Assembly (NCBI RefSeq): GCF_002091985.1
Contig: NZ_MKKX01000018.1
Span: forward strand, 126,501 to 190,500
Source: Rhodococcus sp. 1163
GTDB taxonomy: Bacteria > Actinomycetota > Actinomycetes > Mycobacteriales > Mycobacteriaceae
Reading direction: 5' to 3'
DNA: 64,000 nucleotides
Below, piece after piece: positions 34,742 to 44,911 of the stretch. The notes under the pieces were generated by a model, which was not told the DNA's origin, ran no database searches, and saw nothing but the letters and a program-made list of their open reading frames with translations. Numbering within the stretch: the stretch's first letter is position 1; the number at the start of each line of letters is the position of its first letter. The position numbers and the translations under genes are program-made.

Positions 34742-35770
34742 GTGTCTACATCCCAACGAGCCCGTTCCGGGGTTCCGCTGGATCAACGTTCAGCCCTCGC
34801 ATCAGTGCCCGGCGTCCCAGCGTGGGGGGCGGTGGCTATCGCCGGCGGTGCCAGTTTTCTCGGATTCGTCATCGACGCAGCCCGCGGAACCGAGCTGACC
34901 GCTGCCTTCGCCTGTTTTTACATCATCGGCGTAGTTGCCGCAGTTGTCCTGGTCCGCTATCGCGGCCTCTTCACGGCGCTGGTCCAGGCTCCCTTGATCC
35001 TGTTCGTCGCGGTCCCCATGGCGTATCAGTACTTCACCGAGAATCCAGGAACCGGCGTGAAGGACATTATGCTGAATGCCGCCATTCCACTGGTCAATCG
35101 GTTTCCGTTGATGTTGCTGGGCACTGTTCTGGCGATCGGGATCGGCGGTGCACGCATCTTCCTCAAGAAGCAGTCCACCCACGCCCCCACTCGCTCGGTT
35201 CGTGACCGGGCCAAGCAAACACGTGACCGTGCGAGAGCGTCCAGGGCGAAGACGACGAGCGCACCGGATTCGGTGCGCGGTCCAGAGAATCGGGTTTCCG
35301 GACGGGGAACCGCATCCGACGGCCACTCGACCGACGGCGGGCGCCGAAGTGCCGACGCGCGCCGGCAGAGCGCCGAGGGCCGCGGGAGCCGTTCGAGTAC
35401 CGAAGGCCGCCCGAGCACTGAAGGCCGCCCGAGCACTGGAGACCGCCCGAGCACTGGAGACCGCCAGAGCCGTCCGAGCACCGAGGGCCGTCGAGCGCGG
35501 CGCGAACGAGTCGAGCCGTCCTACGACCGCCCGGCCGCTGATTCGTATGGCGCCGACTCGTATCGCGCAGACCCGTACCGCCCCGAACAGGACGACCCGG
35601 ATCGGGCGCCGCTCCCGACGAGGCGCTCTGCACCCCGACCGCCGCAACCACGGGCGCCCCGCCAAACTGACGTCGATCCGTATTCAGCGCCGCGTTCGGC
35701 ACCGACAAGCGCACATGTCCCGCCTCATCCGGTCCCGCAGGTTCGCTACCGGGACCGTACCGAACCCTGA
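34742..35770 (+). CDS. DUF6542 membrane protein with long disordered tail
   Basis: A 342-residue protein. Residues about 25-145 hold four membrane segments of the DUF6542 type (VPAWGAVAIAGGASFLGFVI, AFACFYIIGVVAAVVL and others). The remaining 200 residues are hydrophilic, rich in Arg, Ser, Pro and Asp, with tandem six-residue repeats (STEGRP/STGDRP) and a second Asp-Ser-Tyr repeat (ADSYGADSYRADPYRP). This corresponds in position to the mycobacterial gene beside ispH (Rv1111c, from memory). Function unknown; the tail may contact cell-division or envelope partners (speculation). GTG start, 20 bp after rmuC. Confidence 0.82.
   Translation: MSTSQRARSGVPLDQRSALASVPGVPAWGAVAIAGGASFLGFVIDAARGTELTAAFACFYIIGVVAAVVLVRYRGLFTALVQAPLILFVAVPMAYQYFTENPGTGVKDIMLNAAIPLVNRFPLMLLGTVLAIGIGGARIFLKKQSTHAPTRSVRDRAKQTRDRARASRAKTTSAPDSVRGPENRVSGRGTASDGHSTDGGRRSADARRQSAEGRGSRSSTEGRPSTEGRPSTGDRPSTGDRQSRPSTEGRRARRERVEPSYDRPAADSYGADSYRADPYRPEQDDPDRAPLPTRRSAPRPPQPRAPRQTDVDPYSAPRSAPTSAHVPPHPVPQVRYRDRTEP
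35395..35470 (+). repeat. 18-bp in-frame tandem repeats in the DUF6542 gene
   Basis: Four imperfect 18-base units (core ACTGAAGGCCGCCCGAGC or ACTGGAGACCGCCCGAGC) encode STEGRP/STGDRP. They lie inside the disordered tail and are a likely site of copy-number variation between strains. Confidence 0.8.
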
Positions 35771-35797
35771 CTAGGCTCGCCCGAAAGCGGAAGCCGA

Positions 35798-36808
35798 TCA
35801 GGCCTTGGTCGGCCGAAGCTCGCGCGGGAGTGAGAAGACGAGGGTTTCGTTGGCCGTGGTCACGGGCTGCACATCGGCATAGCCGTGCTCGGACAGCAGA
35901 TCGATGACTCCCTGTACAAGAATTTCCGGCACCGACGCACCCGACGTGATGCCGACGGTCTGCACTCCGTCCAGCCAGGCCAGGTCGATCTCCTTCGCGT
36001 AATCGACGAGGTAGCTGGCGCGCGCACCAGCGGAGAGTGCTACTTCTACGAGCCGGACCGAGTTCGAGGAGTTCGTCGATCCGACGACGATCACCAGATC
36101 GCACTCGGGTGCCATCACCTTGACCGCGACCTGACGGTTCTGTGTCGCGTAGCAAATGTCGTCGCTCGGCGGATCCTGCAAGGTCGGGAAGCGCTCACGT
36201 AGACGTGCCACCGTGAGCATCGTCTCGTCGACGCTGAGTGTGGTCTGCGACAGCCAGATGACCTTGTTCGGATCACGCACGGTGACGGCGTCGACAGAGT
36301 CGGGACCATCCACGAGCTGCACATGTTCAGGTGCCTCACCCGCAGTGCCTTCCACCTCCTCGTGCCCTTCGTGGCCGATCAGCAGAATGTCGTAGTCGTC
36401 GCGGGCGAACCGTTTGGCTTCCTGGTGAACCTTGGTGACGAGGGGGCAGGTGGCGTCGATGGTGCGGAGCTGACGCTCCGCGGCCGAAGCGTGTACCGCG
36501 GGCGATACGCCGTGCGCGGAGAACACCAACAGTGCGCCTTCAGGCACCTCGTCGGTCTCCTCGACGAAGACGGCGCCGCGATCGGCAAGCGTTTCGACGA
36601 CATGCCGATTGTGCACGATCTCCTTACGGACGTACACCGGAGCACCATGCTGCTCCAGCGCCTTCTCCACGGTCTCGACGGCGCGATCGACGCCGGCGCA
36701 GTAGCCGCGAGGCTCTGCAAGGAGTACTCGTTTTCCTCCGGTGTAAGGGGCGGAATCAGCGCCCGATGGACGTGCGATACCCAGGTTCAGTGGAACAGCC
36801 GAAGACAT
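35798..36808 (-). CDS. ispH: 4-hydroxy-3-methylbut-2-enyl diphosphate reductase IspH
   Basis: A 336-residue 4Fe-4S enzyme, the last step of the MEP pathway, yielding IPP and DMAPP. All three cluster cysteines are visible: [12 protein letters not shown] (residue about 37), [11 protein letters not shown] and [12 protein letters not shown] is followed by the substrate-binding [13 protein letters not shown]; a catalytic Glu follows the second Cys block. Length is normal. It is divergent from the lipid-droplet gene. Isoprenoid supply links it to the Z-prenyl synthase further right and to polyprenol-dependent PimE. Confidence 0.97.
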   Translation of the reverse strand: MSSAVPLNLGIARPSGADSAPYTGGKRVLLAEPRGYCAGVDRAVETVEKALEQHGAPVYVRKEIVHNRHVVETLADRGAVFVEETDEVPEGALLVFSAHGVSPAVHASAAERQLRTIDATCPLVTKVHQEAKRFARDDYDILLIGHEGHEEVEGTAGEAPEHVQLVDGPDSVDAVTVRDPNKVIWLSQTTLSVDETMLTVARLRERFPTLQDPPSDDICYATQNRQVAVKVMAPECDLVIVVGSTNSSNSVRLVEVALSAGARASYLVDYAKEIDLAWLDGVQTVGITSGASVPEILVQGVIDLLSEHGYADVQPVTTANETLVFSLPRELRPTKA

Positions 36809-36904
36809 GACTACAGGATACGTGAGCAGGGCGCCCCGATTCCGACTAGTGGGCGACCCGCCTGTCGGCTACCCAAATGCCTGGACATCAGGCAGGCTGT
36901 GAAT

Positions 36905-37492
36905 ATGACTCGTGTCCCTTTTGCTGCACGTGTGGCCGCGGGCGTGGTGGTGACCGTCGTCGAAGAGGCGCGCAAGCTCCCCGGTACCGCGGTCACCTTT
37001 CCGATGACGGTCGTCAGCGAAATACTGGCCAGCTCGATGCGCCTCCAACAGCAGGTCACCGCTCTCGCGATCAAGGGTGACGAGGTCATCTCGTCGTTGC
37101 CTCTCGTCGGAACCCCTGCTCAGGAGCAGCCGTCTTGGGCTGTGTTCGACGACGACCATGCCCCACCATCGCTGAACGAGAACGAAGAGCTCGACGTCCC
37201 GGACCACGAGCCTGTCGCTGCGACCGGCCGTTTTGCGCTGTACTCCACTCCCCCGGCCGAGGTCGAGGTCGAGGTCGAGGAAGACGTGCAGGCCGTGACG
37301 GCCACCGAGCGACCGGAGATTGTCGACCTCCTCGATTACGACGCCCTAGCGCTCGCACAATTACGTGCTCGTCTGCGTACCCTGTCGCTCGACGACTTGG
37401 AGACGCTCCTCGACTACGAGGCCGATTCGCGCGCACGCGCTCCGTTCCTGACGATGCTCGAGAACCGAATCACCACAGCGAAAGCCAAGTGA
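36905..37492 (+). CDS. Lipid droplet-associated protein (Rv1109c-like)
   Basis: A 195-residue protein with an amphipathic, weakly hydrophobic N-terminal half ([20 protein letters not shown], then [16 protein letters not shown]) suited to coating lipid droplets. An acidic linker with an EVEVEVEED run follows, then a C-terminal helical domain ([24 protein letters not shown]). Homologues sit between ispH and xseA in mycobacteria and rhodococci and are named for lipid-droplet association; I have not compared it with a characterised protein. The ATG at 36905 starts the conserved part. Its stop overlaps the xseA GTG by 4 bp. Confidence 0.78.
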   Translation: MTRVPFAARVAAGVVVTVVEEARKLPGTAVTFPMTVVSEILASSMRLQQQVTALAIKGDEVISSLPLVGTPAQEQPSWAVFDDDHAPPSLNENEELDVPDHEPVAATGRFALYSTPPAEVEVEVEEDVQAVTATERPEIVDLLDYDALALAQLRARLRTLSLDDLETLLDYEADSRARAPFLTMLENRITTAKAK

Positions 37493-38742
37493 GCGCAACC
37501 AATCAGACGTCAGGCCCAGGTCCGAGCAGCGCCGAAGAGCCGTGGCCGGTCCGCACGGTAGCGATGAAAGTCGCCGGGTGGATCGACCGACTCGGGAGCG
37601 TCTGGGTCGAGGGCCAACTGACCCAGATCAATGCCAGGCCAGGCACCCGGACCGCGTTTCTAGTCCTGCGTGACCCGTCGGCCGACATGTCACTGTCAGT
37701 CACCTGCTCGCCGCAACTGCTGGAGCGGTCACCGGTCCCACTGACCGAAGGCGCGCAGGTCATCCTGTACGGCAAGCTGTCTTTCTACACCGGCCGAGGC
37801 ACAGTCTCGTTGCGTGCCACCGACATTCGCGCCGTCGGCGTCGGCGAACTGCTTGCTCGAGTCGAACGTCTACGCAGCCTCCTGACTGCTGAAGGCCTGT
37901 TCGATCCGCGCCTCAAACGGCCACTTCCGTTTCTACCCGGCACGATCGGACTGATCACCGCACGCGCGAGTGCCGCCGAGAAGGACGTGCTGACCGTCGC
38001 GCAAAGGCGTTGGCCGGCAGTGCGATTCGAAGTCAGACACACTCCGGTACAGGGCCCGCAGGCAGTACCCGCGATCCTCGGCGCGTTGAAGGACCTCAAC
38101 GACAACAGTGACGTCGACGTCATCATCCTCGCCCGCGGGGGCGGTAGCGTCGAAGATCTGCTGCCGTTCTCCGACGAGGCACTGTGCCGCGCGATCTCGG
38201 CCGCGACCACACCGATCGTCAGCGCCATCGGACACGAACCGGACAGCCCGCTCAGCGATCACGTCGCCGACCTACGTGCCGCGACTCCGACCGACGCCGC
38301 CAAGCTGGTGGTGCCCGACGCCGTAGTCGAGCAGAATCTCGTCGCCGATCTGAGGTCCAGAACTGCTGCTGCGCTCCGGAACTGGGTCGCCAGAGAAGCG
38401 CGTGGGCTCGAGATGATCCGACATCGACCGGTCCTTGCCGACCCGATCGCAGGTATCGAGCGTCGCCGCGAGGAGATCACGCGACTGCGCGAGGCAACCC
38501 GACGCGACGTTCTGCGCGAACTCGCGAAACAGGAAACCCTCGTCGAACACTTACGAAATCGATCGCAAGCCCTCGGGCCCGCAGCGACGCTGGCGCGTGG
38601 CTACGCCGTCGTGCAACGCATGGTCGCCGGCGGCGATCCCGAGGTGTTGCGTTCGGTCGACGACGCACCGCCAGGAACACAGATCCGAGTACGAGTGGCC
38701 GACGGCGCTGTGACTGCCGCGGTCATGGGCAAAGTTCGATAG
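37489..38742 (+). CDS. xseA: Exodeoxyribonuclease VII large subunit
   Basis: A 417-residue XseA. An N-terminal OB fold ([24 protein letters not shown]), the catalytic domain with [22 protein letters not shown] and [18 protein letters not shown], and a C-terminal coiled coil ending in the small domain ([12 protein letters not shown]) are all present. It degrades single-stranded DNA together with XseB. GTG start at 37489 overlaps the upstream stop (GTGA), and xseB follows after 10 bp. Confidence 0.96.
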   Translation: MSATNQTSGPGPSSAEEPWPVRTVAMKVAGWIDRLGSVWVEGQLTQINARPGTRTAFLVLRDPSADMSLSVTCSPQLLERSPVPLTEGAQVILYGKLSFYTGRGTVSLRATDIRAVGVGELLARVERLRSLLTAEGLFDPRLKRPLPFLPGTIGLITARASAAEKDVLTVAQRRWPAVRFEVRHTPVQGPQAVPAILGALKDLNDNSDVDVIILARGGGSVEDLLPFSDEALCRAISAATTPIVSAIGHEPDSPLSDHVADLRAATPTDAAKLVVPDAVVEQNLVADLRSRTAAALRNWVAREARGLEMIRHRPVLADPIAGIERRREEITRLREATRRDVLRELAKQETLVEHLRNRSQALGPAATLARGYAVVQRMVAGGDPEVLRSVDDAPPGTQIRVRVADGAVTAAVMGKVR

Positions 38743-38752
38743 GAGAAAACTC

Positions 38753-38968
38753 TTGACTGAAACACCGATCGAAGAAATGGGCTACGAGGCTGCCCGAGAC
38801 GAACTGGTCGACGTGGTGAAGGTTCTCGAACAGGGCGGCCTCGATCTCGACGCTTCGCTCGCGCTGTGGGAACGAGGCGAATTGCTCGCGACCCGCTGCG
38901 AGGAGCACCTCGCCGGTGCACGTAAGCGCGTCGAGAATGCCCTCGCACACGTGAAGGATCAGGACTGA
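38753..38968 (+). CDS. xseB: Exodeoxyribonuclease VII small subunit
   Basis: A 71-residue Xse[34 protein letters not shown] is followed by the conserved CEEHL helix. The start is TTG at 38753 with AGGAG at 38741-38745, which overlaps the xseA stop. It forms the holoenzyme with XseA. Confidence 0.94.
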   Translation: MTETPIEEMGYEAARDELVDVVKVLEQGGLDLDASLALWERGELLATRCEEHLAGARKRVENALAHVKDQD

Positions 38969-38987
38969 CGCTCGACAAGGCGTCGAC

Positions 38988-39557
38988 TCAGGGCGTCAGA
39001 GGTGTCGCTTCGGTAGTCGCGGCGGCGAGCGTGGTGAACTCCTCGGACGATCCGCTACCGGTGATGAGCAGCCGCACGTCACCCAGATCGGTCACCCACA
39101 CCGGCTCTTCACTCTGCTGCGTGTAGACGACCCACTCCTTGCCGTCGATCGACTGAGTTCCCGAGGCGAATCGCGGCTCACCGACCGCGAACGGCACGAG
39201 CACGTCTTCACTTGCGTTCGATTGCGTCAGCCGGTTGTAGCGACCGGCATCGGAGATGTATCCGACGGTGCTGGTGTCCCCACCCTGATCGCCGGCGATG
39301 GATCCGCGGCTGCCCGAGTTCGGCGTCCAGTCGTCGGGGACCTTGGGGTTACGGATCGGGAAGCCGAGCTCGGACGCGTCGTACTGCATTGCCGCGTTCA
39401 CGTCGAAGTTCGGGATCGGTCCCTGCGTCGGTCCGCCCGGGCTCAACGTGCACTGACTGGCGATTCCGGCAATCAGCAGACAGGCGATCACGAGCGGAAT
39501 GAGTGACCAGACCATGTCACGGTTGTTGTTCAGGATCCGGGGTTTACTGTTCGCCAC
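38988..39557 (-). CDS. DUF4245 membrane-anchored protein
   Basis: A 189-residue protein with one N-terminal membrane helix (WSLIPLVIACLLIAGIA) and an extracytoplasmic domain that starts FDVNAAMQYDASELGFPIRNP, the usual opening of DUF4245. The domain ends in WVTDLGDVRLLITGSGS. It belongs beside glpX in mycobacteria and relatives (Rv1100-like, from memory). Function unknown. Convergent with xseB and divergent from glpX. Confidence 0.87.
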   Translation of the reverse strand: MANSKPRILNNNRDMVWSLIPLVIACLLIAGIASQCTLSPGGPTQGPIPNFDVNAAMQYDASELGFPIRNPKVPDDWTPNSGSRGSIAGDQGGDTSTVGYISDAGRYNRLTQSNASEDVLVPFAVGEPRFASGTQSIDGKEWVVYTQQSEEPVWVTDLGDVRLLITGSGSSEEFTTLAAATTEATPLTP

Positions 39558-39628
39558 TACTCCAGTATCCCCGCTGGACGTCGCTGCCGGGTCGGCGCAT
39601 GCCCTCCTCGGCGGACAACGGCACTGAA

Positions 39629-39637
39629 TGAGATAAT
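39629..39637 (+). promoter_or_regulatory. Extended -10 promoter element for glpX
   Basis: TGAGATAAT reads as a TGn extended element plus GATAAT, 43 bp upstream of the glpX ATG. A good AGGAGG ribosome site follows at about 39664. The -35 is not obvious. Confidence 0.5.
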
Positions 39638-39679
39638 CGCGCTGGGTAAGACCCCCACCTACCAGGAGGCTACAAACCG

Positions 39680-40720
39680 ATGACGACCAGCACCGAGTCC
39701 ACCCGCGCCATGGCGCCAGATCGCAATCTCGCCCTAGAACTCGTACGAGTCACCGAGGCCGGCGCACTCGCCTCGGGCCGCTGGGTGGGACGTGGCGACA
39801 AGGAAGGCGGCGACGGAGCAGCGGTGGACGCTATGCGTCAGCTGGTCAGCTCGGTCTCCATGCGCGGCGTCGTCGTGATCGGCGAAGGCGAGAAGGACGA
39901 AGCGCCGATGCTCTACAACGGCGAGCAGGTCGGCAACGGCAACGGACCCGAGGTCGACTTCGCCGTCGACCCCGTCGACGGAACCACGCTGATGGCCAAG
40001 GGCATGCCGAACGCGATCGCCGTCCTGGCCGTCGCTGAGCGCGGCGCCATGTTCGACCCCTCTGCCGTGTTCTACATGGAGAAGATTGCCGTCGGACCCG
40101 ACTACGCCGATGTCATCGACATCACAGCACCGGTAGCCGAGAACATCGCTCGGATCGCCAAGATCAAGAAGGGATCCGCATCCGATGTCACCGTGTGCAT
40201 CCTGGACCGCCCCCGTCACGCAGAACTTATTCAGGCCGTTCGCGACGCGGGATCACGCATCCGGCTCATCTCCGACGGTGACGTTGCAGGCGCGATCGCA
40301 GCCGCACGTCCCGATTCCGGCACTGATCTGCTGATCGGTATCGGCGGCACCCCCGAGGGCATCATCGCTGCCGCTGCGATGCGTTGCATGGACGGCGCCC
40401 TGCAGGGCCGCCTCGCCCCCATGGACGACGAAGAGAAGCAGAAAGCGATCGACGCCGGTCACGACCTCGACCGCGTTCTCAACACCGTCGACTTGGTGTC
40501 GGGTGAAAACGTATTCTTCACCGCTACCGGCGTCACCGACGGCGACCTGCTGCGCGGCGTGCGCTACGCGGGCGGCGGTGCGCACACTCAGTCCATAGTG
40601 ATGCGCTCCAAGTCCGGCACCGTTCGAATGATCGACGCGTACCACCGCCTCGAGAAGCTGCGCGAGTACTCCTCGGTCGATTTCGACGGCGACACGAGCG
40701 GTCAGGCTCCTTCTTTCTGA
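39680..40720 (+). CDS. glpX: Class II fructose-1,6-bisphosphatase GlpX
   Basis: A 346-residue Li+-sensitive class II FBPase of gluconeogenesis. Metal and substrate motifs are complete: [11 protein letters not shown] (about residue 69), [16 protein letters not shown] (about 94) and the [20 protein letters not shown] block (about 220). It converts fructose-1,6-bisphosphate to fructose-6-phosphate and phosphate, and is the main FBPase in mycobacteria. A clean AGGAGG and an extended -10 precede it. fum follows 64 bp later on the same strand. Confidence 0.97.
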   Translation: MTTSTESTRAMAPDRNLALELVRVTEAGALASGRWVGRGDKEGGDGAAVDAMRQLVSSVSMRGVVVIGEGEKDEAPMLYNGEQVGNGNGPEVDFAVDPVDGTTLMAKGMPNAIAVLAVAERGAMFDPSAVFYMEKIAVGPDYADVIDITAPVAENIARIAKIKKGSASDVTVCILDRPRHAELIQAVRDAGSRIRLISDGDVAGAIAAARPDSGTDLLIGIGGTPEGIIAAAAMRCMDGALQGRLAPMDDEEKQKAIDAGHDLDRVLNTVDLVSGENVFFTATGVTDGDLLRGVRYAGGGAHTQSIVMRSKSGTVRMIDAYHRLEKLREYSSVDFDGDTSGQAPSF

Positions 40721-40784
40721 CGGTTCGGCCGGTGCGCTGACCCGGCACGACAATTACCCGTACCTAACTGGCAAAGTAAGGCTC

Positions 40785-42188
40785 ATGACGCAGACAGACG
40801 AACAGCAATTCCGGATCGAGCATGACACCATGGGAGAGGTTCGCGTACCGATCGATGCACTCTGGCGCGCCCAGACGCAGCGAGCGGTCGAGAACTTCCC
40901 CATCTCCGGCCGTCCGCTCGAGCGCACTCAGATCCGCGCGATGGGCCTGCTCAAGGCAGCCTGCGCGCAGGTCAACAGGGACCTCGGACTGCTCGACGGC
41001 ACGCTTGCCGACGCGATCATCGCGGCTGCGAACGAAATCGCCGAAGGTCTGCACGACGACCAGTTCCCCATCGACGTCTTCCAGACCGGTTCGGGAACCA
41101 GCTCCAACATGAACGCCAACGAGGTCATCGCGTCGATCGCCAAGGCGAAGGGCGTGGAGGTACACCCCAACGACCACGTCAACATGTCGCAGTCCTCGAA
41201 CGACACTTTCCCGACGGCTACCCACGTCGCCGCGACCGAGGCAGCGGTCACTTCGCTCGTGCCTGCACTGAAGCACCTGCATTCCGCGCTGGCCGCGAAG
41301 GCCGTCGAGTGGAAGACAGTGGTCAAGTCCGGACGCACACACCTCATGGATGCTGTTCCGGTCACTCTCGGCCAGGAGTTCGGCGGGTACGCCCGCCAGA
41401 TCGAAGCCGGTATCGAGCGCGTCGAGGCGACCCTGCCCCGTTTGGGTGAACTCCCGATCGGCGGCACCGCGGTGGGCACGGGCCTCAACGCTCCCGACGG
41501 TTTCGGACCGAAAGTTGTTGCAGCACTGGTTGAATCGACCGGAATCGAAGCCCTGACCGCAGCCAAGAACGCCTTCGAGGCGCAGGCAGCTCGGGACGGA
41601 CTCGTCGAGGCATCCGGCGCACTGCGCACCATCGCAGTGTCGCTGACCAAGATTGCCAACGACATTCGCTGGATGGGGTCGGGACCACTCACCGGACTCG
41701 GCGAGCTGTCACTTCCCGACCTGCAGCCGGGTAGCTCGATCATGCCCGGCAAGGTCAATCCTGTTCTGCCCGAAGCGGTTACACAGGTCGCCGTGCAGGT
41801 TGTCGGCAACGATGCAGCCGTCGCGTTCGGTGGCGCCTCGGGCGCCTTCGAGCTCAACGTCTACATCCCGGTGATGGCACGCAACGTGCTCGAGTCCTTC
41901 ACCCTGCTCGCCAATGTCTCGGTACTGTTCGCCGACAAGTGCATCAGCGGGCTGACCGCCAACGTCGAGCACCTCAAGACCCTTGCCGAGTCCTCGCCGT
42001 CCATCGTGACGCCGCTGAACTCCGCCATCGGATACGAGGAGGCTGCGGCCGTCGCCAAGCAGGCACTCAAGGAGAAGAAGACGATCCGTCAGACGGTTAT
42101 CGACCGAGGGCTGATCGGCGACAAGCTCAGCGAGGAAGAGCTCGACAAGCGGCTCGACGTGCTGGCCATGGCGAAGGTCGAGGACTGA
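40785..42188 (+). CDS. fumC: Class II fumarate hydratase
   Basis: A 467-residue class II (iron-independent) fumarase of the TCA cycle. The superfamily signature [11 protein letters not shown] (about residue 318) carries the catalytic Ser; [14 protein letters not shown] (about 105) and the [11 protein letters not shown] region carry further active-site residues. It is co-directional with glpX, as in mycobacteria. A long palindromic element lies 50 bp beyond the stop and separates it from convergent desA2. Confidence 0.97.
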   Translation: MTQTDEQQFRIEHDTMGEVRVPIDALWRAQTQRAVENFPISGRPLERTQIRAMGLLKAACAQVNRDLGLLDGTLADAIIAAANEIAEGLHDDQFPIDVFQTGSGTSSNMNANEVIASIAKAKGVEVHPNDHVNMSQSSNDTFPTATHVAATEAAVTSLVPALKHLHSALAAKAVEWKTVVKSGRTHLMDAVPVTLGQEFGGYARQIEAGIERVEATLPRLGELPIGGTAVGTGLNAPDGFGPKVVAALVESTGIEALTAAKNAFEAQAARDGLVEASGALRTIAVSLTKIANDIRWMGSGPLTGLGELSLPDLQPGSSIMPGKVNPVLPEAVTQVAVQVVGNDAAVAFGGASGAFELNVYIPVMARNVLESFTLLANVSVLFADKCISGLTANVEHLKTLAESSPSIVTPLNSAIGYEEAAAVAKQALKEKKTIRQTVIDRGLIGDKLSEEELDKRLDVLAMAKVED

Positions 42189-42238
42189 CTTCACCGCTGG
42201 TAGACAAGCGGCGCCAGTAGGCCGCCCTGCTTCAGCTC

Positions 42239-42281
42239 GAGTGGTTCATTCATACGATTGCTTCGTATGAATGAACCACTC
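42239..42281. repeat. Long palindromic intergenic element, copy 1
   Basis: Perfect 19-bp arms (42239-42257, 42263-42281) with a 5-base loop, containing TGGTTCATTCATACGA. It lies between convergent fumC and desA2 and lacks flanking T-tracts. Copy 2 at 46954-47004 has the same core with a compensatory change, so it is a repeated structural element, possibly a bidirectional terminator. Confidence 0.85.
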
Positions 42282-42307
42282 ACGCGTTCAGGAGTCGTGA
42301 GCCCAGC

Positions 42308-43165
42308 TCAGGCGAACGCGCTCAGCTCGTCGCGCGCCTTGTTGCCCTCGTCGCCGAGGTCGTCGCGGCCGAAGATGTTCCATTCCACCATCAATGGCTT
42401 GAACACCTTCTCGCTCTGCTGCTCCACCGTGTAGATACCGGCGTCGGCGAGCAATTCGGTGCTGTTTCCCTTACCCGGCAGATCCACCACGGGGATCGAG
42501 TACCCGTTGATGCGGTCGGCGATAGCGCGCACGGTCTGATCAGGGGCGACACCGAGTGCTTCGGTGACCATGTTCGCGTAGAACTTCGACTGCAGGGCAT
42601 CGTCCTGGGCGATCTTCGACAAAATCTTGGCCAGGACAGGGTCGCCACCGAGTGCGATCGTATTGTTGTTTCGCAGCACGGCCGCTGACTCGTCCACGGC
42701 GAAATGCGCGAGGATATCGAGAACGTGCAGGCTGGGCGCGTCGTAGCCCTTCGTCATCTCTTCCATCCGAGCACGTTCGAGAGCGACGGGATCGACAGCA
42801 CGCGTCAAGACCAGAAAATCGCGTAGCGCGATCGCCTGACGATTCTCTTCCGACGTCCATCGGCCGGTCCACTTCCACCATGCGCCCTGACCGGTCAGTG
42901 CACGGGCCAGTTCACGGTGGTAGGCGGGCAGATTGTCGGCAACGAGGACGCTGACCGTGGCGGAGAGGATCTCGACCTCGCTGAGGTGGGATTGTTCGGC
43001 CGACCAGTCCTCGCCACCGAGAAACGCGAAGTTCTTGCCGTCGTCCCACGGCGCGAAATCGTGGGGGTGCCAATCCTCTGCTTCTTCGATGTGTCGGCGC
43101 AGATTCTCTTCCACGGCGGGCTCCAATCGGAGCAACAGGTCACCGTCAGTGAAGTTCGTAGGCAT
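42308..43165 (-). CDS. desA2: Acyl-ACP desaturase family protein, DesA2-like
   Basis: A 285-residue ferritin-fold fatty-acid desaturase relative. The helix-3 motif WTGRWTSEENRQ (about residue 105) corresponds to EENRH of plant stearoyl-ACP desaturases, but the His ligand is Gln. At the second site the canonical DEKRH aligns with QDDALQ, again losing His. The first Glu position falls in VADNLPAYH. So several di-iron ligands are altered, and canonical delta-9 desaturation may not occur. DesA2 is essential in mycobacteria and lies near glyA there, as here. Convergent with fumC. Confidence 0.85.
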   Translation of the reverse strand: MPTNFTDGDLLLRLEPAVEENLRRHIEEAEDWHPHDFAPWDDGKNFAFLGGEDWSAEQSHLSEVEILSATVSVLVADNLPAYHRELARALTGQGAWWKWTGRWTSEENRQAIALRDFLVLTRAVDPVALERARMEEMTKGYDAPSLHVLDILAHFAVDESAAVLRNNNTIALGGDPVLAKILSKIAQDDALQSKFYANMVTEALGVAPDQTVRAIADRINGYSIPVVDLPGKGNSTELLADAGIYTVEQQSEKVFKPLMVEWNIFGRDDLGDEGNKARDELSAFA

Positions 43166-43294
43166 CCGAATACCGTAGCGCCTCCCACCGAACGTCGAGT
43201 CTCGTGCCCCTGACCTCTGTGAATTCTCCCAAATCCCACGCGAGCAGGGTTTACGCTCTTCCTAATCCATTCGCTCCTGGAGAGGACTCCTGTG

Positions 43295-44911
43295 ATGCGC
43301 TCGAAGAAGATGTATCTGGCCCTCGCTCTCGCCACGTCGATGACGGCCCTCGTCGGGTGCTCCTCCGATTCCTCCGGTGACACCGAAACGGCGACCACGA
43401 CGGCCACCGCCACGGCAGAAGCGTCGTCGGAGGAGGACTCCGGACTCTCACCCGGCCAGGTGCCCGGCGTCGACGTTCCCGACGGCCAGATCGACGACGC
43501 GGTAGGAAAACTCGACGGCATCGCCGCCGAACTGATGGAGTCCTCGAAAATCCCGGGGATGGCTGTCGCCGTCGTACACAAGGGAGAAGTCGTGTACTCC
43601 AAGGGATTCGGGGTGCGCGAGGTCGGTAAGGACGATGCGGTCGACGGCGATACGGTATTCCAACTGGCATCGTTGTCCAAACCCGTCGGCTCGACGGTAG
43701 TCGCTTCGCAGGTCGGTAGCGGAGTGGTCGATTGGACAACTCCTGTGGTCTCGGAGCTCCCGTGGTTCGCGCTCGCGGATCCGTATGTGACCCAGAACGT
43801 CACGGTCGGCGATTTCTACGCCCATCGCAGCGGGCTGCCCGATCACGCGGGCGACAACCTCGAGGAAATCGGCTACGACCGCCGCCAAGTACTCGCGCGA
43901 CTGAAGGACATTCCCCTGGATCCGTTCCGCTCGACGTACAACTACACCAACTTCGGCGTCACCGCTGGGGCCGAGGCGGTAGCGCAGGCGTCGGGCAAGG
44001 ATTGGGAGACCCTCAGCCAGGACGCGATCTACGGCCCCCTCGGCATGGCGTCGACCAGTTCGCGATTCGCGGACTACATGGCCCGCACCGACCGCGCGGT
44101 CCCACACGTGCTCGTCGACGGCGCGTACGAGGCAGCATTTCAGCGAGAACCGGACGCACAATCGCCTGCGGGTGGGGTGAGTTCCTCGGCGAACGACATG
44201 GCGAAGTGGATGACGATGCTCGCCGCCGAAGGCACTTTCGACGGCAAGCAGGTCATCGAACCCGATGCCCTGCTGCCCGCGGTGACGGCCGAGATCGTCT
44301 CGTCCCCATCCGGTACCCCGGATACTCGGGCCGGCTACTACGGATACGGATTCAACGTCTCGAACTCGGGGGCCGGACGCACACAGGTGAGTCATTCGGG
44401 AGCGTTCGAGCTCGGCGCGGGCACAAATTTCGTGACGATCCCCTCGCTCGATGTCTCCATCGTCGTGCTGACCAACGCTGCACCTATCGGCATCGCCGAG
44501 ACGGTATCGGCCGAGTTCGCCGATCTCGTGCAATTCGGCGAGGTTCGACAGGATTGGCGAACGATCTACAAGAATGCGTTCGAGGGAATGGACGAACCGA
44601 TGGGCGAACTCGTCGGCAAGACACCACCCGCCGATCCTGCTCCCGCGCAGCCACTCACGGCCTACGCCGGGGTGTATCAGAACTCGTTCTGGGGTCCTGC
44701 GACGGTCACCGACGACAACGGCACCCTGACTTTGGCCATCGGCCCCAAGGACACTTCGTACGAGCTGACACACTGGGACGGTGATACGTTCACCTTCGAT
44801 GTGCGAAGCGAGAACGCACCCGACGGCACCGTGTCCCAGGCAAAGTTCAACGGCAACACCGTCACCCTCGAGTACTTCGACGGGACCGGATTGGGGAGAT
44901 TCACCAAGTGA
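43295..44911 (+). CDS. Class C beta-lactamase/esterase-family lipoprotein
   Basis: A 538-residue exported serine hydrolase. Its signal ends in a lipobox LVGC (Cys about residue 21), followed by a Thr/Ala/Glu-rich spacer. The penicillin-binding-like domain has the nucleophile motif SLSK (SxxK, about residue 131) and YNYTN (YxN, about 210). The C-terminus has a DUF3471-like beta domain (YAGVYQNSFWGPATV). It could be an esterase or D-aminopeptidase/carboxypeptidase rather than a drug-inactivating enzyme. ATG at 43295 has GGAGAGGA upstream; a GTG precedes it by one codon. The next gene overlaps its stop by 4 bp. Confidence 0.88.
   Translation: MRSKKMYLALALATSMTALVGCSSDSSGDTETATTTATATAEASSEEDSGLSPGQVPGVDVPDGQIDDAVGKLDGIAAELMESSKIPGMAVAVVHKGEVVYSKGFGVREVGKDDAVDGDTVFQLASLSKPVGSTVVASQVGSGVVDWTTPVVSELPWFALADPYVTQNVTVGDFYAHRSGLPDHAGDNLEEIGYDRRQVLARLKDIPLDPFRSTYNYTNFGVTAGAEAVAQASGKDWETLSQDAIYGPLGMASTSSRFADYMARTDRAVPHVLVDGAYEAAFQREPDAQSPAGGVSSSANDMAKWMTMLAAEGTFDGKQVIEPDALLPAVTAEIVSSPSGTPDTRAGYYGYGFNVSNSGAGRTQVSHSGAFELGAGTNFVTIPSLDVSIVVLTNAAPIGIAETVSAEFADLVQFGEVRQDWRTIYKNAFEGMDEPMGELVGKTPPADPAPAQPLTAYAGVYQNSFWGPATVTDDNGTLTLAIGPKDTSYELTHWDGDTFTFDVRSENAPDGTVSQAKFNGNTVTLEYFDGTGLGRFTK

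Noticed and set aside
34802..36155. Long minus-strand frames opposite the DUF6542 gene with Arg/Gly/Ser repeats
   Set aside because: They mirror the tandem repeats of the real gene, have no family-like sequence and lack a proper start.
39460..39557. Possible lipobox in the DUF4245 protein (GIASQC)
   Set aside because: The residue before Cys is Gln, which does not fit the lipobox; a plain membrane anchor is more likely.
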